From: an uncultured Blautia sp.
GTDB taxonomy: Bacteria; Bacillota; Clostridia; Lachnospirales; Lachnospiraceae
Length of the DNA: 21,396 bases
Assembly (NCBI GenBank): GCA_900556555.1
Contig: USPF01000041.1
Span: 1-21,396 of the forward strand
Direction: 5' to 3'
Position numbers and translations under genes: made by a program. Positions within the stretch are counted from its first letter, which is position 1. Every line of letters begins with the position of its first letter. Below the pieces are notes generated by a model, which saw nothing but the letters and a program-made list of their open reading frames with translations, was not told the origin of the DNA and did not search any database. Positions 6,235-15,181 of the stretch are shown one piece after another.

Positions 6235-7938
6235 ATGTTTATAGAAAAAATGGCAGAAGGGAGCAGAAGATTGAAAAAAGGAGAAATTTATCAGGGAATT
6301 ATTGAAAATGTAGACTTTCCAAACAAAGGAATTGTTCAGGTAGAAGATAAAAAAGTAATTGTAAAAAATGCAATGCCGGGACAGAAAGTCAGGTTCATGA
6401 TTAACAAAAAGAAAGGCTCAAGGCTGGAGGGCAGACTGCTGGAGGTTTTAGAAAAATCACCTCTGGAAACAAGAAATCCTATGTGCAGTATTTTTCCAGA
6501 CTGCGGTGGATGTATGTACCAGACCATGTCTTATGAGAGCCAGTTGGAGATGAAGGCAGAGCAGATAAAAAAATTGATAGATCAGGCAGTGAAATCAGGC
6601 GGACAGGTGGATGAGCAGGGCAATCCAGATTATACCTTTGAAGGTATCAAAGGCAGTCCAAAGGAATTTGCATACCGTAATAAGATGGAATTCTCATTTG
6701 GGGATGAATATAAAGACGGCCCCTTGTCTCTTGGTTTACATAAGAAAGGGAGCACTTATGATGTATTAAATGCTTTAGACTGCAAACTGGTTCATGAGGA
6801 TATGAATAAAATTCTGGCCTGTGTCTTAGAATATTGCCGGGAACAGGGATATGCGTATTATCACAAAATGCAGCATACCGGTTTTTGGCGTCATTTACTG
6901 CTTAGAAGAGGAAATACTACAGGGGAAATGCTGGTAAATCTGGTCACTACCAGCCAGATTGAAACAGACTTTCAGGAATTAAAAGAGCGATTGCTGAACC
7001 TGAAACTGGAAGGAAAGATTGTGGGCTTTCTCCACATTATCAATGATTCTCTTTCTGATGTGGTAAAGAGTGATGAGACAAGAATCTTGTACGGGCAGGA
7101 CTATTTCTATGAAGAAATCTTGGGATTAAAGTTCAAAATCACACCGTTCTCCTTCTTCCAGCCCAATTCTTACGGTGCAGAGGTTCTCTATGAGACTGCC
7201 AGAGAATATATCGGAGACACAAAGGATATGACGGTGTTTGACCTGTACAGCGGAACAGGGACAATTTCTCAGATTTTAGCTGCTGTGGCGAAAGAAGTCA
7301 TTGGCGTGGAAATCGTAGAGGAAGCGGTCACAGCAGCCGGTGAAAATGCGAAGTTCAATGGCATCGAAAACTGCAGGTTTATTGCAGGAGATGTGCTGAA
7401 AGTTCTGGATGAGATAGAAGAAAAGCCGGATTTCATTGTCCTGGATCCGCCAAGAGACGGGATTCACCCAAAAGCATTGCCGAAAATCATTGATTATGGT
7501 GTGGAGCAGATGGTCTATATTTCCTGTAAACCAACCAGCCTGGCAAGGGACTTGGAAATGTTTTTGGCAAGAGGGTACAGGGTGGAAAAGGTTTGCTGTG
7601 TAGATCAGTTTTGCCAGACGGTGCATGTGGAGACGGTAGTCTTACTTTCCAAGGGAATGGTCGACAGCAGAAAAGTTAAGGTGGATTTCTCTTTAGAGGG
7701 TATGGATTTATCTGAATTCAAGGGAAAAGCAACTTATGCTCAGGTGAAGGAGTATACCATTAGTGAGTCTGGTCTAAAGGTGTCATCGCTTTATATCGCA
7801 CAGGTGAAGAAAAAATGCGGAATTGAGACCGGAGAGAATCATTATTTGCCTAAGTCAGAAAAAGCAAAGCAGCCTCACGTAACTCCTGAAAAGGAAGAAG
7901 CTATTATGAAGGCGTTTAAGCATTTTGGAGTAATATAG
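6235..7938 (+). CDS. rlmD: 23S rRNA (uracil-5-)-methyltransferase, RlmD/RlmCD type
   Basis: This 567-residue SAM-dependent RumA/TrmA-family enzyme makes 5-methyluridine in 23S rRNA (U1939, and perhaps U747 as in Gram-positive RlmCD). A TRAM domain covers about residues 14-72. Iron-sulfur ligands are C84, C90, C93 and probably C183. The SAM motif DLYSGTGTI starts at residue 336, LDPPRDG follows, and the catalytic cysteine is C431 in YISCKP. After about residue 470 there is a roughly 95-residue extension (KGKATYAQVKEYTISESGLK and beyond) not found in E. coli RlmD. The start is uncertain. ATG 6235 lies 9 nt past a terminator U-run, while an in-frame TTG at 6271 has AAGGGAG 7 nt upstream and would begin LKKGEIYQG. 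Confidence 0.93.
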   Translation: MFIEKMAEGSRRLKKGEIYQGIIENVDFPNKGIVQVEDKKVIVKNAMPGQKVRFMINKKKGSRLEGRLLEVLEKSPLETRNPMCSIFPDCGGCMYQTMSYESQLEMKAEQIKKLIDQAVKSGGQVDEQGNPDYTFEGIKGSPKEFAYRNKMEFSFGDEYKDGPLSLGLHKKGSTYDVLNALDCKLVHEDMNKILACVLEYCREQGYAYYHKMQHTGFWRHLLLRRGNTTGEMLVNLVTTSQIETDFQELKERLLNLKLEGKIVGFLHIINDSLSDVVKSDETRILYGQDYFYEEILGLKFKITPFSFFQPNSYGAEVLYETAREYIGDTKDMTVFDLYSGTGTISQILAAVAKEVIGVEIVEEAVTAAGENAKFNGIENCRFIAGDVLKVLDEIEEKPDFIVLDPPRDGIHPKALPKIIDYGVEQMVYISCKPTSLARDLEMFLARGYRVEKVCCVDQFCQTVHVETVVLLSKGMVDSRKVKVDFSLEGMDLSEFKGKATYAQVKEYTISESGLKVSSLYIAQVKKKCGIETGENHYLPKSEKAKQPHVTPEKEEAIMKAFKHFGVI

Positions 7939-7964
7939 AAAGCTTTGTGTGTTTGAGGAAAATA

Positions 7965-8048
7965 ATGATGATAGAATTTTGGGATTTTGAATTTGCAGAA
8001 TGTCAGTATGGAAATCTGAAATTAAGTGCCATAAACCGTGAACAATAA
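7965..8048 (+). CDS. Possible 27-residue small ORF
   Basis: ATG at 7965 follows GAGG at 7954-7957 with about 7 nt spacing and reads MMIEFWDFEFAECQYGNLKL then SAINREQ to a TAA. It is rich in aromatic and acidic residues and has no hydrophobic segment. The phrase EFWDFE loosely echoes EIWDFK at the start of the next frame (8079), so this stretch may be debris from the same lost gene rather than a functional peptide. No function can be assigned. Confidence 0.2.
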   Translation: MMIEFWDFEFAECQYGNLKLSAINREQ

Positions 8049-8078
8049 TGTAGTTTCAATTATCAAGGTGGGGAGGAC

Positions 8079-8726
8079 ATGTTTGTAGACGAAATATGGG
8101 ATTTCAAGAGTCTAAATATGGGTCGTGAATTGGAGATAGCTGGTGAATTTATTTATGATTCAGCAAAAAAGACTATGTCCATCAGCGGATTGAATAATAC
8201 ATATCAGATCGTAACCAGCAAGATTGTAAGGAAAGATCTGCTGAAAGAACCAGGCTTACATCGTTCTCTTTTTGCAGACTTCTTTTCTACAACTCTGTCT
8301 GCATGTATGGGTTCTGTACCCACAACTACTTATGGTGAGAATATTGGTGTTATGACCATGACAAAGGTTTACAGTGTGCAGGTAATCGGAGGTGCGGCTG
8401 TTCTCTCTATCTGCTGTTCTTTCCTTGGAAAACTGGCAGCACTGATCAATACCATTCCCGGTACTGTAATCGGAGGAATTTCTTTCCTGCTCTATGGTAT
8501 GATCGGTACATCAGGACTTCGTATGCTGGTAGATAATAAGGTAGATTACGGTAAATCCAGAAACCTGATACTGACCTCTGTTGTATTTATCGTAGGTCTT
8601 TCTGGAATCTCCCTGAATCTGGAAAATGTAAAACTGACAGGCATGGTACTGGCATGTGTTGTAGGTATGGCACTGAGCCTGGTGTTCTATATCCTGGACA
8701 AGCTACATCTGACAAATGATCAGTGA
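8079..8726 (+). pseudogene. Uracil permease (NCS2) C-terminal remnant with foreign N-terminus
   Basis: Residues from about 46 to 215 match the C-terminal half of UraA/PyrP-type uracil permeases, proton symporters of the inner membrane. KIVRKDLLKEPGLHR, TTTYGENIGVMTMTKVYSVQ, VIGGAAVL, DNKVDYGKSRNLILTSV and a final helix ending LVFYILDKLHL are all in expected order. A full permease has about 400-430 residues and around 14 membrane segments; here the N-terminal half is missing. The first 45 residues (MFVDEIWDFKSLNMGRELEI, then AGEFIYDSAKKTMSISG) are hydrophilic and unlike any permease start. They have a good ribosome binding site (GGGGAGGA), so this looks like the 5' end of another gene joined in frame by deletion. 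A working transporter is very unlikely. Confidence 0.8.
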
Positions 8727-8754
8727 TATTGGATAACTGATATATAAATGAACG

Positions 8755-8787
8755 AAAACCTTCGGGCAGGAATGTCCGGAGGTTTTT
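8755..8787 (+). terminator. Intrinsic terminator after the uracil permease remnant
   Basis: One continuous stem of 14 pairs, from A8755 to A8768 with T8773 to T8786, includes AAAACCTTCGGGCA and TGTCCGGAGGTTTT with two G-U pairs. It is capped by a GGAA tetraloop and runs into TTTTT at 8783-8787. It was probably the original permease terminator. Confidence 0.88.
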
Positions 8788-8837
8788 GTGTATAATTTCA
8801 TTGATGTAAAAATAAAATTGAAGGTTTGGTTATTCTC

Positions 8838-8867
8838 TTGGTCAGTTTCTAATCTAAGTGCTATAAT
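8838..8867 (+). promoter_or_regulatory. Promoter of the sugar ABC transporter operon
   Basis: A perfect TATAAT at 8862-8867 is preceded by TGC in extended -10 spacing (TGCTATAAT). Candidate -35 boxes are TTGGTC at 8838-8843 (18-nt spacer) or TGGTCA at 8839-8844 (17-nt spacer). It lies between the upstream terminator and the binding-protein ATG at 8959, giving a leader of about 85 nt. A second TATAAT at 8906-8911 has no plausible -35. I saw no convincing catabolite-response element. Confidence 0.6.
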
Positions 8868-8958
8868 CCGAAAAAAGTCCCATAGAGAAAATCTATTAAA
8901 GGATATATAATAAAACCATCAAAAACAAGCGCGCTGATAAAAAACAGGAGGAAATTTT

Positions 8959-10380
8959 ATGAAGAGAAGAGGAATGGCTTTAGGTCTGGCGGCATTAATG
9001 ACCTGTACTGCTTTATTTACCGGATGCGGTGGAACAGGTGAGACAGCTTCTAAAGATTCAGAAAGCACGGAGACAACTGCGAAGGCAGAAAACAAGGGCA
9101 GTGACGAGAAAGAAACTATAAAATTCACTTACTGGGGAAGTGGAGACGAAAAAAAGGCTATTGAGGAATCTGTAGATAAATTCATGGAAGCAAACCCCAA
9201 TATTGAAGTGAATCTGATGCATATTCCATCTGAGGATTTCCTGACAAAATTGAATGCTATGATTGCAGCCGGCGAAGCACCGGATGTAAGTTATTCAGCT
9301 TCATGGAAATGTCAGATGGGTGAGGATGGCCTGATTTATAATTTCTATGATCTTCTGGATGATATGGGACTTAGTAAAGAGGATTATCTGTCTACCTGTT
9401 GGTGGAACTGGAGTCCTACAGAATCAGCAGGACCTGTTCAGGCCAATGTTACAACAAATCTGATGTACAATGTAGACTGCTTCGAAGAGGCAGGGGTAGA
9501 TCTGCCGCCGACTAAGGTAGAGGAAGCCTGGTCATGGGATGAATTTGTAGAGATGGCACAGAAACTGACGCTGGATACAGAAGGAAGAAATGCAGCTGAT
9601 CCGGATTTTGATGCAAATAATATTAAACAGTACGGTGTAATGTTTGGAACAGACTGGAATGTATATATGCCGTTTATTTTATCAGCAGGCGGCGGTTACT
9701 TAAATGAGAGTATGGACGGACTTGGATTAAATGATGAGAAGTCAGCTCAGATTTTACAGAATTTTGCAGATCTGATCAATGTGTACCATGTATCTCCTAC
9801 AGCAGTACAGAAGAATGCAATGCCAAGCGCAGCAACAGCACTGGCTGCAAAACAGACAGCAATGTACATTGACGGAAGCTGGAACCATTTGGATCTTATG
9901 AATTCAGGATGCAACTGGGGCGTAGGTGTTCTCCCAATTGATGAAAACTATACTACTTTCTTTGATGGTGGTTCTTTGATTATATTCAAGAGTACAAAGC
10001 ATCTGGAGGCTTCCGAAAAACTTTATCTGTGGCTTACAAATCCAGAAAGTTCAGAAAGAATCACAGAATTATACAGAACTTTATGGATGCCTGTACAGAC
10101 AGAATATTATACTGATCCGGATAAGATTGATTTCTGGGCATCTGAAGAATTGCCTGCAAGACCAGAGGGCTTTCAGGACGCTATTGTAAAGGCAACTTAT
10201 GATCATGCAGTAGTGGCAACCGAAATTAACGTAAAGAATTTTAATGAGATTAATACATTAGTGGGCTCTGCACTGGAACAGGTGTGGTCTGGAAAGAAAA
10301 CGGCAGAAGAAGCAATGACAGAAGTAAAAAGCCAGACGGATTCTTTGGTAGAAGGAACCTATTCAGGAGAACGTTCTTAA
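8959..10380 (+). CDS. Sugar ABC transporter solute-binding lipoprotein
   Basis: The 473-residue protein is a family 1 extracellular solute-binding protein of a carbohydrate importer. It starts with a lipoprotein signal, MKRRGMALGLAALMTCTALF, with lipobox FTGC and Cys23 as the lipidated residue. A Gly/Ser/Thr/Glu-rich linker follows. The mature domain has IKFTYWGSGDEKKAIEESVD and ANPNIEVNLMHIP, typical of these binding proteins, and later GVGVLPIDE and LYLWLTNPESSERI. The ribosome binding site AGGAGGAAA precedes the ATG. It is the first gene of the operon and is followed by two permease genes. The ligand cannot be read from sequence; the downstream glycosidase-like gene suggests an oligosaccharide. 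Confidence 0.93.
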   Translation: MKRRGMALGLAALMTCTALFTGCGGTGETASKDSESTETTAKAENKGSDEKETIKFTYWGSGDEKKAIEESVDKFMEANPNIEVNLMHIPSEDFLTKLNAMIAAGEAPDVSYSASWKCQMGEDGLIYNFYDLLDDMGLSKEDYLSTCWWNWSPTESAGPVQANVTTNLMYNVDCFEEAGVDLPPTKVEEAWSWDEFVEMAQKLTLDTEGRNAADPDFDANNIKQYGVMFGTDWNVYMPFILSAGGGYLNESMDGLGLNDEKSAQILQNFADLINVYHVSPTAVQKNAMPSAATALAAKQTAMYIDGSWNHLDLMNSGCNWGVGVLPIDENYTTFFDGGSLIIFKSTKHLEASEKLYLWLTNPESSERITELYRTLWMPVQTEYYTDPDKIDFWASEELPARPEGFQDAIVKATYDHAVVATEINVKNFNEINTLVGSALEQVWSGKKTAEEAMTEVKSQTDSLVEGTYSGERS

Positions 10381-10391
10381 AGTATTCAAGT

Positions 10392-10416
10392 GAAAGGCTG
10401 CTTTTGGCAGCCTTTC
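10392..10416 (+). promoter_or_regulatory. Intercistronic hairpin after the binding-protein gene
   Basis: GAAAGGCTGC at 10392-10401 pairs perfectly with GCAGCCTTTC at 10407-10416 around a 5-nt loop. It is followed by CTGATTGAAA, with no U-run, so complete termination is unlikely. Hairpins at this position in sugar ABC operons commonly protect the 3' end of the binding-protein mRNA, so that this protein is made in excess over the permeases. That role is inferred here. Confidence 0.6.
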
Positions 10417-10453
10417 CTGATTGAAATAGCTATAATGCCAGAAAGGAATAAAT

Positions 10454-11365
10454 ATGCAGACGAAAATAAAGTATAAAATGACAAATCGCGAGAAAAGAGA
10501 AAATCGTTGGGGAATTTTATTCAGTCTTCCCTGTATTCTGGGATTTTTGATTTTTGCATTGCTTCCGATGGTAGTCAGTCTGGGACTGAGTTTTACAAAT
10601 TATAATTTTACAACAGGCGGACAGTTTATAGGAATCAGCAACTATAAAAATCTGTTCAGTGGAAGTGATCCGTATTTTTATAAATCATTACTTGTAACAG
10701 TAATTTATGTTGCGCTTTCTGTACCGACAGCTATCATATTTTCTTTTTTTATAGCAATGCTGTTAAATACAAATGTAAAAGGAAAAGGATTTTTCAGAAC
10801 AATCTTTTATCTTCCGACTGTAGTTCCGATCGTAGCAATGGCAGCGATTTGGATGTGGATTTTCAATCCGGACATGGGATTGGCAAACAATATTTTAAAG
10901 GCAATGCATTTACCGGTAAGCACATGGCTTTCAGGTGAAAGCTCAGTTATTCCCACACTGGTTTTTATTAATCTGTGGACTACCGGATCTACAATGGTAA
11001 TTTTCCTTGCCGGAATGCAGGATGTACCGAGACAGCTTCTGGAAGCAGTTGAGATTGATGGAGGCGGATTCTGGGCAAAGCTGCTTCATGTTACGATTCC
11101 TATGATGACTCCTACAATTTTTTATAATGTGGTAATGGGAATCATCAATGGATTCCAGATATTTACCCAGTCTTATGTTATGACACAGGGTGGACCAAAC
11201 AATTCCAGTTTGTTCTATGTATACTATCTGTACAGAGAAGCATTTGAGTTTGGAAGAATGGGAAATGCCTGTGCAGTTGCCTGGGTATTGTTCCTGATCA
11301 TTATGGTGCTGACTGCAGTCATATTTAAGTTTTCCAACCGTTGGGTTTATTATGGAGGAGAATGA
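10454..11365 (+). CDS. Sugar ABC transporter permease, MalF/UgpA-like
   Basis: The 303-residue membrane protein has six hydrophobic segments, the first being WGILFSLPCILGFLIFALLP near residues 19-38. The ABC permease coupling (EAA) loop is visible as LLEAVEIDGGGFWAKLLHVT followed by IPMMTPTIF, around residues 195-224. It forms the transmembrane channel with the next gene product. A ribosome binding site AAAGGAATAA (10442-10451) precedes the ATG at 10454; in-frame Met residues slightly further in are less well placed. The end of the gene contains the GGAGGAG that serves the next gene, indicating coupled translation. Confidence 0.93.
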   Translation: MQTKIKYKMTNREKRENRWGILFSLPCILGFLIFALLPMVVSLGLSFTNYNFTTGGQFIGISNYKNLFSGSDPYFYKSLLVTVIYVALSVPTAIIFSFFIAMLLNTNVKGKGFFRTIFYLPTVVPIVAMAAIWMWIFNPDMGLANNILKAMHLPVSTWLSGESSVIPTLVFINLWTTGSTMVIFLAGMQDVPRQLLEAVEIDGGGFWAKLLHVTIPMMTPTIFYNVVMGIINGFQIFTQSYVMTQGGPNNSSLFYVYYLYREAFEFGRMGNACAVAWVLFLIIMVLTAVIFKFSNRWVYYGGE

Positions 11366-11367
11366 AT

Positions 11368-12204
11368 ATGAAGAATACAAAGAAAATTATTTCAAAAATT
11401 CTAATATATTTTGCGCTGATTTTAGGCGTTTTGTTTTGTCTGGTTCCTTTGTACTGGATGATCAGAAGTTCACTGATGAACACAGTGGAAGTGTTTATGA
11501 TGCCGCCTCGCTGGATTCCTTCTAAATTTATGTGGGAAAACTATCAGGAAGTTTTTGATACACTTCCCTTTGGAAAATATTTCCTGAATTCATTTATTGT
11601 AACCGGAGGATGTGTAGTGGGAACAATGCTTACCAGTTCCATCTGTGCATATGGATTGGCAAGAATTAAATGGAGAGGCAGAAATGTGGTATTTGCCTGC
11701 ATCATCAGCAGTATGATGCTTCCAGTTGCGGTTACTTTGATTCCTACATTTCTGATGTGGAGAACTATTGGAATAACAGACAGCTTTATTCCACTGATTG
11801 TTCCGGCATGGTTTGGAGGCGGTGCATTTTACATATTCCTGCTTCGTCAGTTTTATCTGGGAATCCCGAAGGATTTTGATGAGGCAGCATATCTGGACGG
11901 TGCTTCCCATATTCAGATTTTTACAAAAATTATCCTGCCAATTACAAAACCGGCCCTGGCTGTTGTAGGTATGTTTGCGTTTTTAAATTCCTGGAATGAT
12001 TTCCTGAGTCCGCTTGTATATTTAAATTCTGAGAAAAAATATACAGTTGCACTGGGACTTCAGTTGTTTACTGGGTCTTACAGAGGTGAATGGAATTTAA
12101 TGATGGCAGCAGCCTGCCTGGTGCTTGCACCTGTTGTGGTTGTATTTGCCATTGGTCAGAAGTATCTTGTTGAGGGTGTAACAATGTCTGGTGTGAAAGG
12201 CTAA
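11368..12204 (+). CDS. Sugar ABC transporter permease, MalG/UgpE-like
   Basis: The product from ATG 11368 has 278 residues and six hydrophobic segments, opening KILIYFALILGVLFCLVPLY. The coupling loop is FDEAAYLDGASHIQIFTKII then LPITKPALAVVGMFAF, and the C-terminus ends QKYLVEGVTMSGVKG as in many MalG-type permeases. I chose 11368 because GGAGGAG (11354-11360) is 7 nt away. ATG 11362, which overlaps the previous stop, is only 1 nt from it. It pairs with the upstream permease. No ATPase gene lies in the locus, so a shared MsmK-like ATPase encoded elsewhere is probably used. Confidence 0.92.
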   Translation: MKNTKKIISKILIYFALILGVLFCLVPLYWMIRSSLMNTVEVFMMPPRWIPSKFMWENYQEVFDTLPFGKYFLNSFIVTGGCVVGTMLTSSICAYGLARIKWRGRNVVFACIISSMMLPVAVTLIPTFLMWRTIGITDSFIPLIVPAWFGGGAFYIFLLRQFYLGIPKDFDEAAYLDGASHIQIFTKIILPITKPALAVVGMFAFLNSWNDFLSPLVYLNSEKKYTVALGLQLFTGSYRGEWNLMMAAACLVLAPVVVVFAIGQKYLVEGVTMSGVKG

Positions 12205-12221
12205 GAATAGGAGGAAAAACA

Positions 12222-15095
12222 ATGCATTTAAGAGGAAATGTGATTTATAATACATGGGAAAATTTCTGGAAAAAGGCATATAAGTCTTCTTATTTCAGAG
12301 CACAGTATGATGAAACTTCGGAGCGCACAGACTGGTCATTAAGTGAGAGACAGCTATTTACACAGTCAAATGGAAGAACACTTTTGGGCCAGGATACCAT
12401 GGGCAGACTGCACTTTTTGTGCACTCCTCATGATAAAATTTATGCAGTACCATCCGGAGGAACGGATCTGGGAGGACAGTTTAAAGGATACATAGGTCAG
12501 TATTATCAGAATGATACAGCATTACTTCTTGGAAAAATGAAATATGATCTGGAGCTGGACAATGGTCTGATGATCTCAGGTGCAAATAAGCAGTCATGGA
12601 CAACTTATTATGATGATTTTCTTCCGGTTACTGCTACAGAGCATCCGGAACTGGAAACCAGAATATTCTCTTTTGCGCCAATTCTGGAGAAAGAAGCAGT
12701 TCCGGCATCATCAATCCATCCGATTCCGGGACCTGCAGGAGCATTCTACTGTATAGAAGTAAAAAATACTTCCGGATGCAAAATTAAAGGAAAACTTCGT
12801 CTGTCATTTGACCAGAAGTTTGTAAATCAGTTTGAGCATTATGGGAAATATTTCGATGATTATACAGTAACACCATATAAATCAGAATGGGATCAGAAAT
12901 TGCTAGTATTATGGCACCCGGAAGCCTGTGCAGCAATTCAGCTTCTGGATTCCGTATGTGAAGGCCAGGGAGATAATCCCAGAATTTATGTACCATTTGA
13001 ATTGAAAGCAAATGAAAGCAGAACATTTACAACAGTAATTGCTCTTACTCCAAAGAGAGAAGAGATTTATTCTGCCCTTGGAACACTGTATCAACATACA
13101 CCGCTGGAATGGTTGAATGTTACTGATGATTTCTGGAAAGAAAGATTTGGAAAAATCACTACAGATATTCGGGAAAACCAGGAGGCTGGTGAGAAATACC
13201 GTGATATGCAGGTACGGTTTATTCTTGATAATTTTAACTGTCTTTCTTTCAGAGAAGATGGAAGTCTTCTGACCAACTGGCAGGGGGCACCGTCCCATAG
13301 TCTTTCGAGGCTCTGGGGAATTGATATTACTCCTGATGTTGTAAGTGTTATGTATGCAGTACCTGAGGTAGGAAAAAGTGCAATGTTTTATCTGGCAGAA
13401 AAAAACCGGCCACGTTACAGTTTGTATTCGGATCATAGTATGTTTTACTATATTTCTCTGCTTGTAATAGCAGGAAAATATCTGGAGCTGACAGGAGATG
13501 AGAAATTCTTCAGAGATCATCCGGAACTGGTTGCTGCTATTGATGAGATCTACGATGGAATGATGAAGCATAAACATAAAGAAAAAGCACTGATTTCTAG
13601 CAGATACGCCAGCGATCTTATTGTATTCCGCAAGTATGATTATGGTGCAAATGTACAGTGTTATTATGCGTTGAAATCTTACAGAAGAATTCTGAAACTT
13701 CTGGAACGGGATGCGACAGATGTGGACAGATTTATGGAACAGATGAAAGCAGACATGAAAGAACTGATGGAAGGTAGCGGACCATTCGGTAGACAGATTA
13801 CAGGCGGAAACAACTTAGGTGAGAATGAGGAACGCTTCTATATCCAGGATGATCTGAATTATTATGGCGGTGAGGATACTGCTACAGTTATGGCACCTTT
13901 GTATGGACTGTATGAGTTTGATTATGAGCCATATGTAAACCTTCACAGATATGCACGTTCTATGTATATCACAAACTATGATCCGGAATTCCAGACAATG
14001 CGTGAATTACATTTTGGCATGAATCCATCTGCAACAGGCTGCACTTTAAAACTTGGAGGAAGTCTTACCAGACAGGAAATGTTTGATAACCTGAATCTCC
14101 TTTACGAACGTCTGGATGAAACAGGCTCACTTTTCTGGTGGCCAAGAGCAACAAATAAGAAAAGATGCCTGACTAGATGCAGCCAGGGACAGGGTGCATG
14201 GATTCAGCAGAGTGTTGAGCAGTGGTTTGGCCTCAGGATGGATGGAACACAGAAAACGCTGGTCATCAAGCCACAGGGCTTGCTTTCTGGTTATAAACTT
14301 CAGAAAACACATCTTGGAGCTTATGTCTTTGATATTGAATATAGAGAAGAAAAAGGAAAAACTGTTATTAATATTAAAAACTATAATGAAGAAGCAATAA
14401 AGGTTGCTTTTGAAGTGCGTAAGTACGGTGCAGGTGCACAGGGAGAATGTATAAGAGCAGAGGAATTGGTACTGGCTGGAGCTTTTGTTGAGAAAGAGTT
14501 TGCTACAGAGACAATGGCTGTACAGGAAACGGATATTGCAGGAGCTGAGTGCAGCACAATGACAGAGGATGGAATTTTGTTCAGTCCATATGGAATTATT
14601 ATGCCTAAACTTTATAATTCAGACTGTGGAATCTTTTTGTTCCGTTATCTGATCAGCCAGTCAACAGACACAGAATGGAAAAATGCAGAAGTGAAGATAG
14701 AAGTTCCTGATGGATGGAAAGCACAGTATAAACAATTCTATCACTGGGATTATCAGCCTGTATTTTTAGACAATAAGGCAGTATGCACAGTGGGAGAAGT
14801 ACCACAGAATACCCATAAGGTAGCTGGCTTTTACATCAGTCTGCCAGATGAACTGGCAGGAGGCGAGAAGAGCGTGATGCTGTCAGAGCATCCTTTCCCT
14901 CAGGATATACAGCATAAAATGAAACAGGTAACCCTGTATGTGGAAGGGCAGAAAACACAGGCAGCAGGAGTGATTCGTGCAAGTCTTGAGACGGATGGAA
15001 AACAGTGCAAGGTTTCAGAAATACCGGTACTGATTCTTTCCAGGGAAGACTATGCCAATGCATTGGATAAGATGTATCACGGAATAAAAAAATAG
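12222..15095 (+). CDS. (alpha/alpha)6-barrel glycosidase-like protein
   Basis: The 957-residue protein has no signal peptide, so it should act in the cytoplasm on imported sugar. About residues 1-300 look beta-rich. Residues of about 310-740 look helical, with aromatic and acidic clusters typical of six-hairpin glycosidases: LWGIDITPDVVSVMYAVPE, YSDHSMFYYISLLVIAGKYL, ERFYIQDDLNYYGGEDTATV and SQGQGAW at 654-660 followed by QSVEQWFGL. The rest is a beta-rich tail. The layout resembles GH94, GH63 or GH116-like enzymes, but I cannot place it in a CAZy family or name the catalytic acids. It follows the permeases by 17 nt with AGGAGGAAAAA as ribosome binding site. It probably hydrolyses or phosphorolyses the transported oligosaccharide. 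Confidence 0.7.
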   Translation: MHLRGNVIYNTWENFWKKAYKSSYFRAQYDETSERTDWSLSERQLFTQSNGRTLLGQDTMGRLHFLCTPHDKIYAVPSGGTDLGGQFKGYIGQYYQNDTALLLGKMKYDLELDNGLMISGANKQSWTTYYDDFLPVTATEHPELETRIFSFAPILEKEAVPASSIHPIPGPAGAFYCIEVKNTSGCKIKGKLRLSFDQKFVNQFEHYGKYFDDYTVTPYKSEWDQKLLVLWHPEACAAIQLLDSVCEGQGDNPRIYVPFELKANESRTFTTVIALTPKREEIYSALGTLYQHTPLEWLNVTDDFWKERFGKITTDIRENQEAGEKYRDMQVRFILDNFNCLSFREDGSLLTNWQGAPSHSLSRLWGIDITPDVVSVMYAVPEVGKSAMFYLAEKNRPRYSLYSDHSMFYYISLLVIAGKYLELTGDEKFFRDHPELVAAIDEIYDGMMKHKHKEKALISSRYASDLIVFRKYDYGANVQCYYALKSYRRILKLLERDATDVDRFMEQMKADMKELMEGSGPFGRQITGGNNLGENEERFYIQDDLNYYGGEDTATVMAPLYGLYEFDYEPYVNLHRYARSMYITNYDPEFQTMRELHFGMNPSATGCTLKLGGSLTRQEMFDNLNLLYERLDETGSLFWWPRATNKKRCLTRCSQGQGAWIQQSVEQWFGLRMDGTQKTLVIKPQGLLSGYKLQKTHLGAYVFDIEYREEKGKTVINIKNYNEEAIKVAFEVRKYGAGAQGECIRAEELVLAGAFVEKEFATETMAVQETDIAGAECSTMTEDGILFSPYGIIMPKLYNSDCGIFLFRYLISQSTDTEWKNAEVKIEVPDGWKAQYKQFYHWDYQPVFLDNKAVCTVGEVPQNTHKVAGFYISLPDELAGGEKSVMLSEHPFPQDIQHKMKQVTLYVEGQKTQAAGVIRASLETDGKQCKVSEIPVLILSREDYANALDKMYHGIKK

Positions 15096-15106
15096 GATTT
15101 GTAAAG

Positions 15107-15147
15107 ACAGGTGTGCAATTGTTCATGCACACCTGTTGTGCTATAAT
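15107..15147 (+). promoter_or_regulatory. Promoter for the two-component genes, embedded in an inverted repeat
   Basis: ACAGGTGTGCA at 15107-15117 and TGCACACCTGT at 15126-15136 form an 11-bp perfect inverted repeat with an 8-nt centre. A good promoter overlaps it: -35 TTGTTC at 15119-15124 lies exactly in the centre, and -10 TATAAT at 15142-15147 follows with a 17-nt spacer and an extended TGC. The hairpin has no U-run, so it is a poor terminator. A binding site for a dimeric regulator that would block or modulate this promoter fits better. The leader to the ATG at 15182 is about 30 nt. Confidence 0.62.
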
Positions 15148-15181
15148 CAAAACGTATATATCAGACAGAACAGGAGATAAA

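Noticed and set aside
7939..8078. tRNA or small RNA gene between rlmD and the permease remnant
   Set aside because: No cloverleaf, no strong hairpin and no promoter-like sequence could be found.
12909..13577. 222-residue - strand frame inside the glycosidase-like gene
   Set aside because: Composition is Cys/His/Ile-rich noise, with no ribosome binding site, lying wholly within a well-supported gene.
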